From Pyropia yezoensis (lineage: Eukaryota; Rhodophyta; Bangiophyceae; Bangiales; Bangiaceae), in contig CM020620.1 of assembly GCA_009829735.1 (NCBI GenBank), positions 2,483,447-2,547,446 of the forward strand: DNA of 64,000 nt, given 5' to 3'. The notes under the pieces were generated by a model that saw nothing but the letters and a program-made list of their open reading frames with translations, had not been told where the DNA came from and made no database searches. Shown here one piece after another: positions 1-10,061 of the stretch (positions are counted from its first letter, which is position 1; each line of letters begins with the position of its first letter). The translations under genes and the position numbers were made by a program.

Positions 1-1
1 G

Positions 2-1096
2 ATGGACATCCTTGGGCCACTGCCAGTGACCGAGGAGGGCAACCAGTACCTCCTGGTCATCTGTGACCGCTTCAAGAAACTTAACCGAGCGATCCCACTG
101 GCAGAGATCACGGCCATGTCGGTCGTGTCAGCCTTCCTAGATCACTGGGTTGCCGCGTATGGCATCCCGGATAGTACACTATCTGACAATGGACCGCAAT
201 TTGCGTCTGTACTGTTTCAGGGAGTGCTGGATATGTTGGGGGTTAAGGCACACTATGCTACCCCCTACCACCCGCAAACCAACGGGCACGTGGAGCGCTT
301 CAACAAATCTATTGTCCGGCAGCTGCGCCACTATGTGAGTGAGCATGTGAAAACGTGGGACCAATACATTTTTATTCTTACCACTGCCTACAATTCGCAG
401 GTTCACTCATCCACCGGGGAAGTATTCCTCGCTTTTGTGACCCCCCGTCGCGTGCGGTCTATTGCCGTGCGGCGGCCGCTCCCAACTAGGGAGGATGGTG
501 GCAGTACGCCTACGCCTACTGAGAGTAAGGCGGAGTTCGCTGCTAGGCTTGAAAACCTCATCCCTAAAGTCAGGGCTGAGATAGACAAAGCACAAAAGCG
601 CTACAAGCGTACCTTTGACAAAAAGGTGCGCAAAGCTAAGCATGTCTATGAGCAGGGTGACTGGGTGCTGGTACACTCACACACCCCAACTGGTGGTAAG
701 TTGGTATTCCAGACCAAGGGGCCGTACCAGGTCCTTCGTACTGATGGGCGGCGCTTCACCATCGAAAGTGACGATGGGGTCCGCACAGTGAACGGACAGG
801 ACGTGGTCAAAGTTGCACCACCGCCTGCAGGCGACCCAGCTTTGGCGCGTGCGATGGAATCGTGGCGCCTCCCCTCACTGCCTGCGGCCAAACAGGGCCC
901 GCAAGAGTACGAATTCGATAAGTTCATCGACCACAGCTGGGATGAGGACACTGACCGCCTCATGTTGAGGGTGCGTTGGTTTGGCTACAAAGCCAAGGAT
1001 GATACGTGGGAGTATGCGGAGGACCTTCCCGCTGAGAGGGTCCGGGCATACTGTGCCCGGAATGAGATAGACCCTAGCAGCCCTCCCTCAACGTGA
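2..1096 (+). CDS. Integrase C-terminal portion with GPY/F module and chromodomain (element A pol, partial)
   Basis: This is the 3' end of a pol ORF that runs in from the left window edge; the ATG at 2-4 is internal, not a start. It would insert element cDNA into chromosomes. Visible DDE catalytic residues are D2 (DILGPLP context), D62 (LSDNG) and E98 (HPQTNGHVERFN), with the expected 35-residue D-to-E spacing. A GPY/F module lies near residues 239-245 (KGPYQVL), and a chromodomain at about 302-356 contains aromatic residues and the WFGY and DTWEY segments typical of chromoviral integrases. Chromodomains in this position are known to bind modified histones and bias insertion toward heterochromatin. 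That fits its position beside a satellite array, but targeting is not shown here. No frameshift or stop is seen in this portion. Confidence 0.92.
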   Translation: MDILGPLPVTEEGNQYLLVICDRFKKLNRAIPLAEITAMSVVSAFLDHWVAAYGIPDSTLSDNGPQFASVLFQGVLDMLGVKAHYATPYHPQTNGHVERFNKSIVRQLRHYVSEHVKTWDQYIFILTTAYNSQVHSSTGEVFLAFVTPRRVRSIAVRRPLPTREDGGSTPTPTESKAEFAARLENLIPKVRAEIDKAQKRYKRTFDKKVRKAKHVYEQGDWVLVHSHTPTGGKLVFQTKGPYQVLRTDGRRFTIESDDGVRTVNGQDVVKVAPPPAGDPALARAMESWRLPSLPAAKQGPQEYEFDKFIDHSWDEDTDRLMLRVRWFGYKAKDDTWEYAEDLPAERVRAYCARNEIDPSSPPST

Positions 1097-1207
1097 GGGA
1101 AGGCCGAGTAACAGTGCCAAGAGAGTGCTTCAAGTCGAAGTTGTACGCAGAGTGGCTTTTAACTACAGCCCTAACCCTCACACTCTCACAACAATGGCAG
1201 CTGCCAA

Positions 1208-3151
1208 CTAGGCATGCATGCAAGACTCTCCAACCCCACGGCCCTCGCCCTCACGAGAAGGCGAGCGGCGAGACCCACGGCGACAACGCTCCCCACCAGT
1301 CGGCGGGGCCGGCGGCTCCAAGTCGAAACCGCCGCACCCCTCACGGTCGCGCAAGTGGCGACGACCGCGGCTGCACTTCTGTTTAGTCTTGCGCGCAAGT
1401 TGGCGACGCAGACGCCGGACCGACTCCGCCTCTGACGGAGTCGAGGACTCCGAGACGGAGTAGGACAACTCGTCTTTCGACACGGAAGGAGAGCGCCGCG
1501 AGTGTCGGCGACGACGGCGAGGAGGCGAGTATGCCTGGCTCGCGCGACGTTTGCCACGCCCAAGTGGGGCTGGCTGGGACATAATAGCCCCAATGCGAGC
1601 CAACTCGGCCGTCATGAACTCCGCCACCGACTCGCAACTCGCGGTCGCCACTGCAGTACGAGCGCGTTCCTCAAGTTGAGGAGTCTCGGGACTTTGAAGG
1701 GTTGCGGTCGACGCGGCCAACCAGCAAATGGTGCGCACTAACGTGGTGATGATCATCTCTGAGGTTAGAGGCGTGGGCAGTAACACCAACTTGGGGTATA
1801 CCGTCAGGAGGGTGGCCCCCAAGTTGGGGGACACCGGGGTGGACGACTCAATGGCCACGCTAATCGGGATGTCCCCGTGCGGCTGGTAGGGGACAGGAGA
1901 AAGCGGAGGGGCACGCCGAGGTGGCGGGACCCGGGTGTAACTGCGACCCCGACTTGGGGCCCCCGCAGTGGTTTGAGTCATATGGTCATCATATGAGGGC
2001 ACGGCCATATCTATGGGCTTGTCCTGGGGTGGCGCAGTGGGGCGATCCACTCCCGGGGCATACGGGTAGTCCCCGATGCCCAACCCCTCTCGTAGGACCA
2101 CTCGGCCGTCGTGAAGTTCACGAGGGACCCACACGAACTGGCGGAGTGTGCCATCGTCCTTGGGCCCACGAGTGGGGCGGCGCAACTTGTTCTCAATGCT
2201 CTCCCACTCGATAAACTTATCGAGGCGGAGCATCACCTCAAGTAGAGTGCGTTGTCCTGATGAGCACCGCTCAGCGACTAGCTGAGGGGTGAGCTGTTCC
2301 AATCCTTTGATAAGCCGGAGAAGGTGATGCCAGAACATCCCCCGCCGCTGAACACAGGACACCCAGGTCGACATGACCTCGAGGAGCCACTGGGTGGCCA
2401 ACATGGCCCACACCAGGTGATCAGGGCCAGCCGTCAACATGACGGAGCCGATATGGTCAAGCATCCGTGGCAGCAACGCCGGGAACCCGTAGGGGACCTC
2501 AGCTTGAGGCCACCACTCGGGCTTCTTCGGATAGTACTGCTCCTTATTGGCAGCAGACTGTTGAGGAAACTCAAGTTGAGCCGAGGTCACCAAGTAGGGA
2601 CCTCGCCGGAAGTCCTTCTCCATCCGCACATCAAAGTGATGAGTGTGCGGATCGGCCTCGTGAAGGTACGGGGGGCGAGTTGCCACCGCGTCCCAAGTAA
2701 AGGTCGGCAAGTCGCCGGGACCCGGGATAGTTCCCCCGCGGTCCACCATGGCCTTGAACCGCTGTATGTATTCGACTTTCTCGTCGTCCAGGAAGGCAAA
2801 CTGGTCCGTCCAGACGCCGGCAGGGAACCCGAACCTACGGGGATACTTCTCCCGTAGGCGGTCCCACACCCGACCCATCGCTGCGCCAAGTCGGCCACAG
2901 CGAAGAACAGTCAACCCCTCCGCATATAGAGGCCAAGCGGGGTAAAACCACCGCCCCAAGGCCACACGCGGGACAACTTGTCCCGCCTCCGGGGGAGATC
3001 CCGCCGTCAACCCAAAGCCGGGTGACGCGGGAGTCCCATCCCCCAGAGCGATCGCAGAGCCCCCGCCGGAAGTCCCGGCGGGCGCTGCACCGTAGGAGGT
3101 GTCCTCCATACGCTCGTCGAGAGAGTCCGTCTCCACTCCCGGGGTCGCCAT
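1208..3151 (-). CDS. Antisense accessory ORF of element A, unknown function
   Basis: A 647-aa open frame lies on the strand opposite integrase, between pol and the 3' LTR. The frame is open up to 3322, but that codon is TTG; the first ATG is at 3151 in a good context (GAGCCATGG). No known domain was recognised. The N-terminus (about 1-65) is Gly/Ala/Ser rich. Residues about 68-365 look folded, rich in W, Y and R, with hydrophobic helices around 235-280. Residues about 370-480 are Pro rich. The last 117 residues (531-647) are Arg/Ser rich with several basic clusters, suggesting nuclear or nucleic-acid-binding behaviour (inference). No signal peptide or clear membrane span is seen, so it does not look like an envelope gene. 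A segment near 235-271 (IGSV, then RRGMF about 31 residues later) resembles one in the antisense ORF of element B. An unbroken 1.9-kb frame argues for selection, though GC-rich DNA lengthens chance ORFs. Confidence 0.6.
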   Translation of the reverse strand: MATPGVETDSLDERMEDTSYGAAPAGTSGGGSAIALGDGTPASPGFGLTAGSPPEAGQVVPRVALGRWFYPAWPLYAEGLTVLRCGRLGAAMGRVWDRLREKYPRRFGFPAGVWTDQFAFLDDEKVEYIQRFKAMVDRGGTIPGPGDLPTFTWDAVATRPPYLHEADPHTHHFDVRMEKDFRRGPYLVTSAQLEFPQQSAANKEQYYPKKPEWWPQAEVPYGFPALLPRMLDHIGSVMLTAGPDHLVWAMLATQWLLEVMSTWVSCVQRRGMFWHHLLRLIKGLEQLTPQLVAERCSSGQRTLLEVMLRLDKFIEWESIENKLRRPTRGPKDDGTLRQFVWVPRELHDGRVVLREGLGIGDYPYAPGVDRPTAPPQDKPIDMAVPSYDDHMTQTTAGAPSRGRSYTRVPPPRRAPPLSPVPYQPHGDIPISVAIESSTPVSPNLGATLLTVYPKLVLLPTPLTSEMIITTLVRTICWLAASTATLQSPETPQLEERARTAVATASCESVAEFMTAELARIGAIMSQPAPLGRGKRRASQAYSPPRRRRRHSRRSPSVSKDELSYSVSESSTPSEAESVRRLRRQLARKTKQKCSRGRRHLRDREGCGGFDLEPPAPPTGGERCRRGSRRSPSREGEGRGVGESCMHA

Positions 3152-3480
3152 GGCTCTCCCCAAGTTGGGGAGAGACGCCCTGGCTACGGCGGCACAAGAC
3201 CCACCTCGAGTTGAGGGGGGCTCGGATCGTGGGTCGACGGGTGGCCTCCCCAGTGTGGTGCGGCCCCGTGGCAGGGGAAGGGGAGGTGGTGGTGATGATG
3301 AAGTGTGAACCGAGGAGAGCAAGCTGCCGAGTGGGCGAGCTTGACGAGAGGGGCGGTCAACGTGACCGCCTCCACATCCGCGTTACGTACTCAAGGGGAG
3401 GGGGACAGCAAGTCGCGCCCCCAACGCCGAGATGTGCGTTTACGCACCCCCTCACAGGGCCGACCGGGTCGGTCGGAACT
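3152..3480. other. Non-coding stretch between antisense ORF start and polypurine tract
   Basis: No gene is supported here. The antisense frame stays open to 3322 without an ATG. The stretch contains the hairpins at 3154-3174 and 3204-3216 and probably serves as the leader or promoter side of the antisense ORF. No clear TATA motif was seen on the - strand. Confidence 0.5.
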
Positions 3481-3493
3481 GAGGAGAGGGGAG
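3481..3493 (+). promoter_or_regulatory. Polypurine tract of element A
   Basis: Thirteen purines in a row (GAGGAGAGGGGAG) lie immediately before the TGTAGCA that opens the 3' LTR. This is where plus-strand DNA synthesis is primed in LTR elements. Its position and orientation agree with the + orientation of the integrase. Confidence 0.75.
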
Positions 3494-3946
3494 TGTAGCA
3501 GTATTGACCCCCAGGTAGGGGGGCAACACGTGCCATGCAAGGGGCGGCAGGCCACTAGCCTGATCCGTTCCTCCCCCTGCATTTGGGTCCATATTCCCTA
3601 AGTTTGGGATAGTTAGCTTAATAGTAAATCCAACTTGGATTTGAGAGTTTTCTGCATTTATCGTCTTGAATTTTCGTGTGGCCCGGTGGGCAGGTGCTGG
3701 GGTGGGAGATTCTGAGTGGCGAGATTCTGAGGGGACCCTGGGGGGATAAGGGGAGGGACAGCGGGGCTTGGACCTGCGTCCCCGTCCCGACCAAGAAACT
3801 GTTGGACCACACACCATCCTCTTGTTTGTCAGTGGGGGGCTTGCCCCACCACAGGGACAGAGTGTGTGCGACTTGCACTTCTTCCGGTTCCCCCGACACG
3901 GGAGGCAGCCCTTGTATACCGCCCCAACTTGGGCGTCGTGTGTGCA
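3494..3946 (+). repeat. 3' LTR of element A (right end uncertain)
   Basis: It begins TGTAGCAGTAT directly after the polypurine tract, sharing TGTAGCARTAT with the LTR start of element B. The partner LTR is outside the window, so the right end cannot be set by comparison. I place it at the CA at 3945-3946 because satellite-like sequence can be followed from about there. It contains hairpins at 3595-3609, 3626-3642, 3866-3878 and 3923-3933. Confidence 0.55.
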
Positions 3947-5100
3947 TGTGGTTTTTGCCTCAGGAAGTGCGCTTGCGGAATGCATGAAATTTGCCTGCCG
4001 TGTCGAATAGTTCTAAAGCTGCCAGCCTCAGCTCATGCACGGAGGGCCAGCGCGACGCGGCGTGCGAAGTCCGGTATTCAATTAAAACCGAAAGTTGCCC
4101 TGAGCACCGCGGTGCGTGTCGGTCCCAGACGCGGCTCTCTGTGCAAATACTTTCTGAATATCGTCTCCGTGAGCGGACACTGCAAACGCAGCCGCCATAC
4201 GTTTCCGCTGGTGGTCGGTGGGGGCAGTCGCAATAACGCGGTTTGGCCCACCAGTGCGCACACTCGCTGAACCACCGTACATGTGGTGACTCATGCCGAA
4301 GTGAGCCAGCCGAAAGATCACACTATGGATGCTTTGTCGGATGGTACCAGAACTGCACGCCTCAGCTGATGCATGGGGGGCCAACGCGACGCCGCGTGCG
4401 AATTCCGGTTCACAATCAACACAGAAATTTGCGCTCTGCGCCGCGGTGCGTATCGGTCCGATACGCGGCTCTCTGTGCAAGCGCAGTCTAAATATCTTCA
4501 TTGTACGTGGACACTCGAAACCCAGCCGCCACACGATGCAGCTGGTCGATAATGGGGCCAGTCGCAGCAACGTGGCTTGGCCCGCCAGTTCGCATACACG
4601 CTGGGCCTCCGCACGTGTGGAGACACAGGCGGAACCGCAGGTGTGCGAAGCTCCAGCTTCCGCTGACTTCTCGCGTGACACAAAAGTGAGTGCCTCAACT
4701 CACGTACGGGGGGTTCGCGCGACAAGGTGTCGAAATTCCGGTTGTCAACTACCATCGAAGCTTGACCTCTGCACCGCGGTGCGTGTCGGTCCAAGACGCA
4801 GCTTTATGAAAAAATAAGTGCTGAATATCGTCTTTGTAAGTAAATACTCGTACACCGGCCACTACACATTGCCACTGGCCGGTGGTGGGGTGGGTCGAAA
4901 TACAGCCGTGTCACCGACCAATCAGCAAACACACCGGACCACCATATGTGTGGCGAAGCGACAAGAAGTGTGTGAGCGGAATGTCTTCCTTATGAATGAT
5001 GTGTCGAATGGCGTCAAGGCCGCCACCCACAGCTCTCGCACGGGGGCCCAGCGCGACCCGGCATACAAAGTCCGGTTTTGAGTCAAAACAGGACTTTGCC
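3947..5100 (+). repeat. Decayed satellite units at the array edge
   Basis: About three and a half units of the 334-bp satellite are recognisable but strongly diverged. The landmark TGCGTGTCGGTCC or close variants recur near 4105, 4443 and 4779, spaced about 336-338 bp, before joining the regular array at about 5101. The internal hairpin is degraded: the arms near 4067-4095, 4405-4430 and 4735-4760 no longer pair well. Divergence rising toward an edge is usual for satellites, where homogenisation acts mainly in the interior. Confidence 0.8.
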
Positions 5101-8100
5101 GTCTGCACCGCTGTGTGTGTCGGTCCATGATACCGCTTTCCGTGCAAATATGTGCTCGATATCGTATATCTGCCTAGACGCTCCAGGACCGGCCGCCACA
5201 CATTGGCACTGGTCGGTGGTGGGGTGGGTCGAAATACAGCCGTGTCACCGACCAATCAGCATCCACACCGGACCAACGGACGTGTGGCGAAGCGACAAGA
5301 AGTGTGTGAGCGGAATGTCCACCTATTGCATGTTGTGTCGCAGGCGTCAAGTCCGCCACCCACAGCTCTCGCACGGGGAACCAGCGCGACCCGGCATGCA
5401 AAGTCCGGTTTTGAGTCAAAACAGGACTTTGCCGTCTGCACCGCTGTGTGTGTCGGTCCATGATACCGCTTTCTGTGCAAATGTGCTCTCGATATCTTAT
5501 CTCTGCCTGGAAGCCCCGGGACCGGCCGCCACACATTGCCACTGGCCGGTGGTGGGGTGGGTCGAAATACAGCCGTGTCACCGACCAATCAGCATCCGCA
5601 CCGGACCACCGGACGTGTGGCGAAGCGGGAGGTAGTGTGTGAGCGGAATGTCCCCCTTATGGATGCTGTGTCGGATGGCGTCAAGGCCGCCACCCACATC
5701 TCTCGCACCGGGGCCAAGCGCGACCCGGCATGAAAAGTCCGGTTTTCGGCCAAAACCGGCCTTTGCCGTCTGCACCGCTCTGTGTGTCGGTCCATATCGC
5801 CGCTTTCTGTGAAAATGTGTTCTTAATATCATATCTCTGCGTGGACGCCCCGGGACCGGCCGCCACACATTGCCACTGGCCGGTGGGGGGGTGGGTCGAA
5901 ATACAGCCGTGTCACCGACAATCAGCATCCACACTGGACCACCGTACGTGTGGCGAAGCGGGAAGAAGTGTGCGATCGGAATGTCTCCCTTTTGGATGCT
6001 GTATTGATTTGCGTAAAGGCCGCCACCCACAGCTGTCGCACAGAGGCCCAGCGCGACCCGGCATGCAAAGTCCGGTTTTGAGTCAAAACCGGACTGTGCC
6101 GTCTGCACCGCTGTGCGTGTCGGTCCATGACGCCGCTTTCTGTGCAAATATGTGCTGGATATCGTATCTCTCCGTAGCCGCTCCAGGACCGGCCGCCGCA
6201 AATTGCCGCTGGTCGGTGGTGGGGTGGGTCGAAATACAGCCGTGTCACCGACCAATCAGCATCCACTCTGGACCACCGTACGTGTGGCGAAGCGGGAAGA
6301 AGTGTGCGAGCGGAATGTCTCCCATTTTGATTCGTTGTCTGACGGCGTAAAGCCCGCCACCCACAGCTTTCGCACGGGGGCCCAACGCGATCCGGCATGC
6401 AAAGTCCGGTTTTGAGTCAAAACCGGACTTTGCCGTCTGCACCGCTGTGCGTGTCGGTCGATGACGCCGCTTTCTGTGCAAATATGTGCTGGATATCGTT
6501 TCTTTCCGTAGCCGCTCCAGGACCGGCCGCCACACATTGCCACTGGTCGGTGGTGGGGTGGGTCGAAAGACAGTCATGTCACCGACCAATCAGCATCAAC
6601 TCTGGACCACCGTACGTGTGGCGAAGCGGGAAGAAGTGTGCGAGCGGAATGTCTCTCTTTTGGATGCTGTGTCGGATGACGGAAAGGCCACCACCCACAG
6701 CTCTCGCACGGGGGCCCAGCGCGACCCGGCATGCAAAGTCCGGTTTTGAGTCAAAACCGGACTTTGCCGTCTGCACCGCTGTGCGTGTCGGTCCATGACG
6801 CCGCTTTCTGTGCAAATGTGTTCTTGATACCTTATCTCTGCGTGGACGCCCGAGGGCCGGCCGCCACACATTGCCACTGGCCGGTGGTGGGGTGGGTCGA
6901 AATACAGCCGTGTCACCGACCAATCAGCATTCACACTGGACCACCATACGTGTGGCGAAGCGGAAGGTAGTGCGTGAGCGGAATGTCGTCCTTATGAATG
7001 ACGTGTCGAATGGCGTCAAGGCCGCCACCCACAGCTCTCGCACCGGGGTTCAGCGCGACCGGGCATGGAAAGTCCGGTTCTGAGTCAAAACCGGACTTTG
7101 CCGTCTGCACCGCTGTGTGTGTCGGTCCATGACGCCGCCTTCTGTGCAAATATGTGCTGGATATCGTATCTCTGCGTAGCCGCTCCAGGTCCGGCCGCCA
7201 CATATTGCCACTGGCCGGTGGTGGGGTGGGTCGAAATACAGCCGTGTCACCGACCAATCAGCTTTCACACTGGACCACCATACGTGTGGCGAAGCGGAAG
7301 GTAGTGCGCGAGCGGAATGTCTTCCTTATGAATGACGTGTCGAATGGCGTCAAGGACGCCACCCAGAGCTCTCGCACCGGGGTTCAGCGCGACCCGGCAA
7401 AGAAAGTCCGGTTTTGAGTCAACACCGGACTTTGCCGTCAGCACCGCTGTGTGTGTCGTTCCATGATACCGCCTTCTGTGCAAATATATGCTGGATATAG
7501 TATCTCTGCGTAGACGCTCCAGCACCAGCCGGCACACATTGTCACTGCCTGGTGGTGGGGTGGGTCGAAATACAGCCGTGTCACCGACCAATCAGCATCC
7601 ACACCGGACCACCGTACGTGTGGCGCAGCGAGAAGAAGTGAGCAAGCGGAATTTTTTGCCTTATGAATGATGTGTCGAATGGCGTCAAGGCCGCCACCCA
7701 CAGCTGTCCCACGGTGGGTCAACGCGACCGGGCATGGAAAGTGCGGTTTTGAGTCAAAACCGGACTTTTCCGTCTGCACCGCTGTGCGTGTCGGACCATG
7801 ACGCCGCTTTCTGCGCAAGTATGTTCTGGATATCGTATCTCTGCGTAGAAGCTCCAGGTCCGTCCGCCACACATTGCCACTGGCCGGTGGTGGGGTGGGT
7901 CGAAATACAGCCGTGTCACCGACCAATCAGCATTCGCACTGGACCACCATACGTGTGGCGAAGCGGAAGGTAGTGCGCGAGCGGAATGTCTTCCTTATGA
8001 ATGACGTGTCTAATGGCGTCAAGGCCGCCACCCACAGCTCTCGCACCGGGGTTCAGCGCGACCCGGCATGGAAAATCCGGTTTTGAGTCAAAACCGGACT

Positions 8101-9106
8101 TTGCCGTCTGCACCGCTGTGTGTGTCGGTCCATGATACCGCCTTCTGTGCAAATATATGCTGGATATAGTATCTCTGCGTAGACGCTCCAGGACCAGCCG
8201 GCACACATTGTCACTGCCTGGTGGTGGGGTGGGTCGAAATACAGCCGTGTCACCGACCAATCAGCATCCACACCGGACCACCGTACGTGTGGCGAAGCGA
8301 GAAGAAGTGCGCAAGCGGAATTTCTCTCTTATGAATGATGTGTCGAATGGAGTCAAGGCCGCCACCCACAGCTGTCGCACGGTGGGTCAACGCGACCGGG
8401 CATGGAAAGTGCGGTTTTGAGTCAAAACCGGACTTTGCCGTCTGCACCACTGTGCGTGTCGGTCCATGACGCCGCTTTCTGTGAAAATGTGCTCTTGATA
8501 TCTTATCTCTGCGTGGACGCCCCAGGACCGGCCGCCACACATTGCCACTGGCCGGTGGTGGGGTGGGTCGAAATACAGCCGTGTCACCGACCAATCAGCA
8601 TCCGCACCGGACCACCGTACGTGTGGCGAAGCGAGAAGAAGTGTGCAAGCCGAATGTCTCCCTTATGAATGATATGTCGAATGGCGTCAAGGCCGCCACC
8701 CACAGCTCTCGCACCTGGGTTCAGTGCGACCAGGCATGGAAAGTCCGGTTTTGAGCCAAAACCGGACTTTGCCGTCTGCACCACTGTGCGTGTCGGTTCA
8801 TGATGCCGCATTCTGTGCAAATATGTTCTTGATATCTTATCTCTGCGTGGACGCCCCAGGACCGGCCGCCACACATTGCCACTGGCCGGTGGTGGGGTGG
8901 GTCGAAATACAGCCGTGTCACCGACCAATCAGCATCCGCACCGGACCACCGTACGTGTGGCAAAGCGACAAGAAGTGTGTGAGCGGAATGTCTCCCTTTT
9001 GGATGCTGTGTCAGATGGCGTCGAGGCCGCCACCTACAGCTGTCGCACGGTGGGCCAGCACGACCGGGCATGGAAAGTGCGGTTTTTAGCCAAAACCGGA
9101 CTTTGC
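5101..9106 (+). repeat. 334-bp satellite array, left arm
   Basis: Twelve tandem units follow one another, with landmark GTCTGCACCGCTGTG recurring every 333-335 bp. Units here differ by several percent and fall into subtypes, for example those near 7488 and 8157 with a GACGCTCCAGGACCAGCC-type middle. The inner hairpin is present in most units but often carries mismatches, such as CAAAACAGG near 5088 and a CGGCC loop near 5748. The arm is interrupted at 9107 by the insertion of element B and continues after 19942. Confidence 0.95.
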
Positions 9107-9111
9107 CGTGT
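9107..9111. repeat. Target-site duplication CGTGT (left copy)
   Basis: CGTGT directly precedes the LTR and is repeated directly after the other LTR at 19938-19942. Without the insert the host sequence reads as a satellite unit, GACTTTGC followed by CGTGTGCACCACTG. Five-base duplications are typical of Ty3/gypsy integrases. Confidence 0.95.
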
Positions 9112-9474
9112 TGTAGCACAATAGGGATCCGTCGCGCGTCCACTCTCAGGGAACACTCACCAAGGGGGATCGGCACCAACGTCACCGGGAGGCCAAGGTT
9201 GCTGTCCTTGGAGCGCAAGCCACGGGACCAAGATGGGAGCCCAAATGGGAGGGGTTTGTTGTTCTACCTTGGCCGGCGGTGGATTCGCCACCGGCCCCCT
9301 CGTTATAAACCCTCGGAGACACTACTAACTACCCTCCACCCCAAGATGCAAGTCCCTCTGGTCATACGTAACTTATAGATACCGTGACCAGCTCGGACTC
9401 TCAAATTGGAAGTTAAGGATTAGAAGTAGCCCCCCTAATATTAGGGTCACAATACGGACAACCATATTGCTACA
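9112..9474 (-). repeat. LTR of element B, 3' LTR in element orientation
   Basis: It is 363 bp with inverted ends TGTAGCA and TGCTACA, matching 19575-19937 except for two substitutions. One of them gives TATAAA on the + strand at 9304-9309, where the other LTR has TCTAAA. Internal palindromes include CCCTAATATTAGGG at about 9433-9446 and a stem around a GGTGG ATTCG CCACC core. Confidence 0.95.
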
Positions 9475-9488
9475 TATCCCCCCCTTAG
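9475..9488 (-). promoter_or_regulatory. Polypurine tract of element B
   Basis: On the - strand the 14 bases CTAAGGGGGGGATA abut the 3' LTR. The A/G run with seven consecutive G is the expected plus-strand primer. It fixes the element orientation together with the primer site at the other end. Confidence 0.7.
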
Positions 9489-10061
9489 ATTCGGCCCGTC
9501 CTCGGGTCGAGTTGCATTCGGGGTACCGAATGTAAGTGGGTCGCGTGACCGTTTACCCGTCGGGTGGGGCTTTGCGCCCCGTCGCGACAGACACCCCTTT
9601 TCGAGGTTGTCTCAGGGGGGTGCCCCCCTTTGCGTGGTACACACACACGATCCGTTTTCCGGACCGTTAAATTCCCGATGCGGGTTGCTGTTCACGCCCC
9701 CCCTTTCCGAGGGGTGGTGCAAGCGGATCCGCCACCAGGTGCCTGGTGGTAGGGGGGCCCCTCTCGTGTGGACGATTGAGTGGGGGGCGGGGGCTGTCCG
9801 CGTTGCGTGGGGGCGGTTGGGGGTGACCCCCCTTACTTACCCCGTGTGTGGGTGTGGCCCCGTCCCGCCCAGGTGCCTGGGTGGAGCGCGGTCGTAGCCC
9901 CGTGGGGCGCGGGTCGACCCGCGTGCCTGCGGCGCTTCTCGTGGCCGTTTGTGGTCATAAGCGCGGGTGTCCGCGCTTCCCTGGCTCGTCCCGGTTATCC
10001 CACCGTACCGGGTTGTAGCCGTCGACGGCTTGTGGGCGCGGGGGACTCCGCACCCGTTATC
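9489..10061. other. Non-coding stretch between LTR and antisense ORF of element B
   Basis: No gene is supported. In element terms this is the 3' untranslated end; for the antisense ORF it is the 5' leader. The ORF frame is open from at least 9780 but has no ATG before 10062. The stretch has many hairpins (9515-9532, 9732-9749, 9908-9923, and GGGGC arms with a TTTGC loop near 9567-9580). Confidence 0.5.

Larger units (their letters stand above)
1084..3933. repeat. Dispersed short hairpins with AAGTN/NACTT pentaloop (element A)
   Basis: At least 25 short inverted repeats occur here. Many have a five-base loop AAGTN, or NACTT on the other strand, closed by stems of unrelated sequence. Strict examples (arm, loop): 1128-1140 CTTC, AAGTC; 1558-1570 GCCC, AAGTG; 1668-1682 TCCTC, AAGTT; 1816-1830 CCCCC, AAGTT; 1947-1959 CCCC, GACTT; 2109-2123 TCGTG, AAGTT; 2237-2247 CTC, AAGTA; 2705-2717 CGGC, AAGTC; 2968-2986 GCGGGAC, AACTT; 3154-3174 CTCTCCCC, AAGTT; 3626-3642 AAATCC, AACTT; 3866-3878 GTGC, GACTT. 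Related loops occur at 1202-1214 (AACTA), 2270-2286 (CTCAGC arms, GACTA) and 1084-1100 (AACGT). Two are nested in larger stems, at 2582-2605 and 2879-2902. They cover the antisense ORF, its flanks and the LTR. Confidence 0.8.
1..3946 (+). mobile_element. Ty3/gypsy retrotransposon A, 3' part (5' end outside window)
   Basis: The visible order is integrase core and C-terminus with chromodomain on +, a long ORF on -, a polypurine tract and a 3' LTR starting TGTAGCA. This matches the 3' half of a chromodomain-bearing Ty3/gypsy element. The gag, protease, RT and 5' LTR would lie left of position 1. The right limit is uncertain: satellite-like sequence can be aligned from about 3947, and the LTR would then end in TGCA at 3943-3946. 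No TGCTACA terminus like that of element B was found. Confidence 0.8.
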
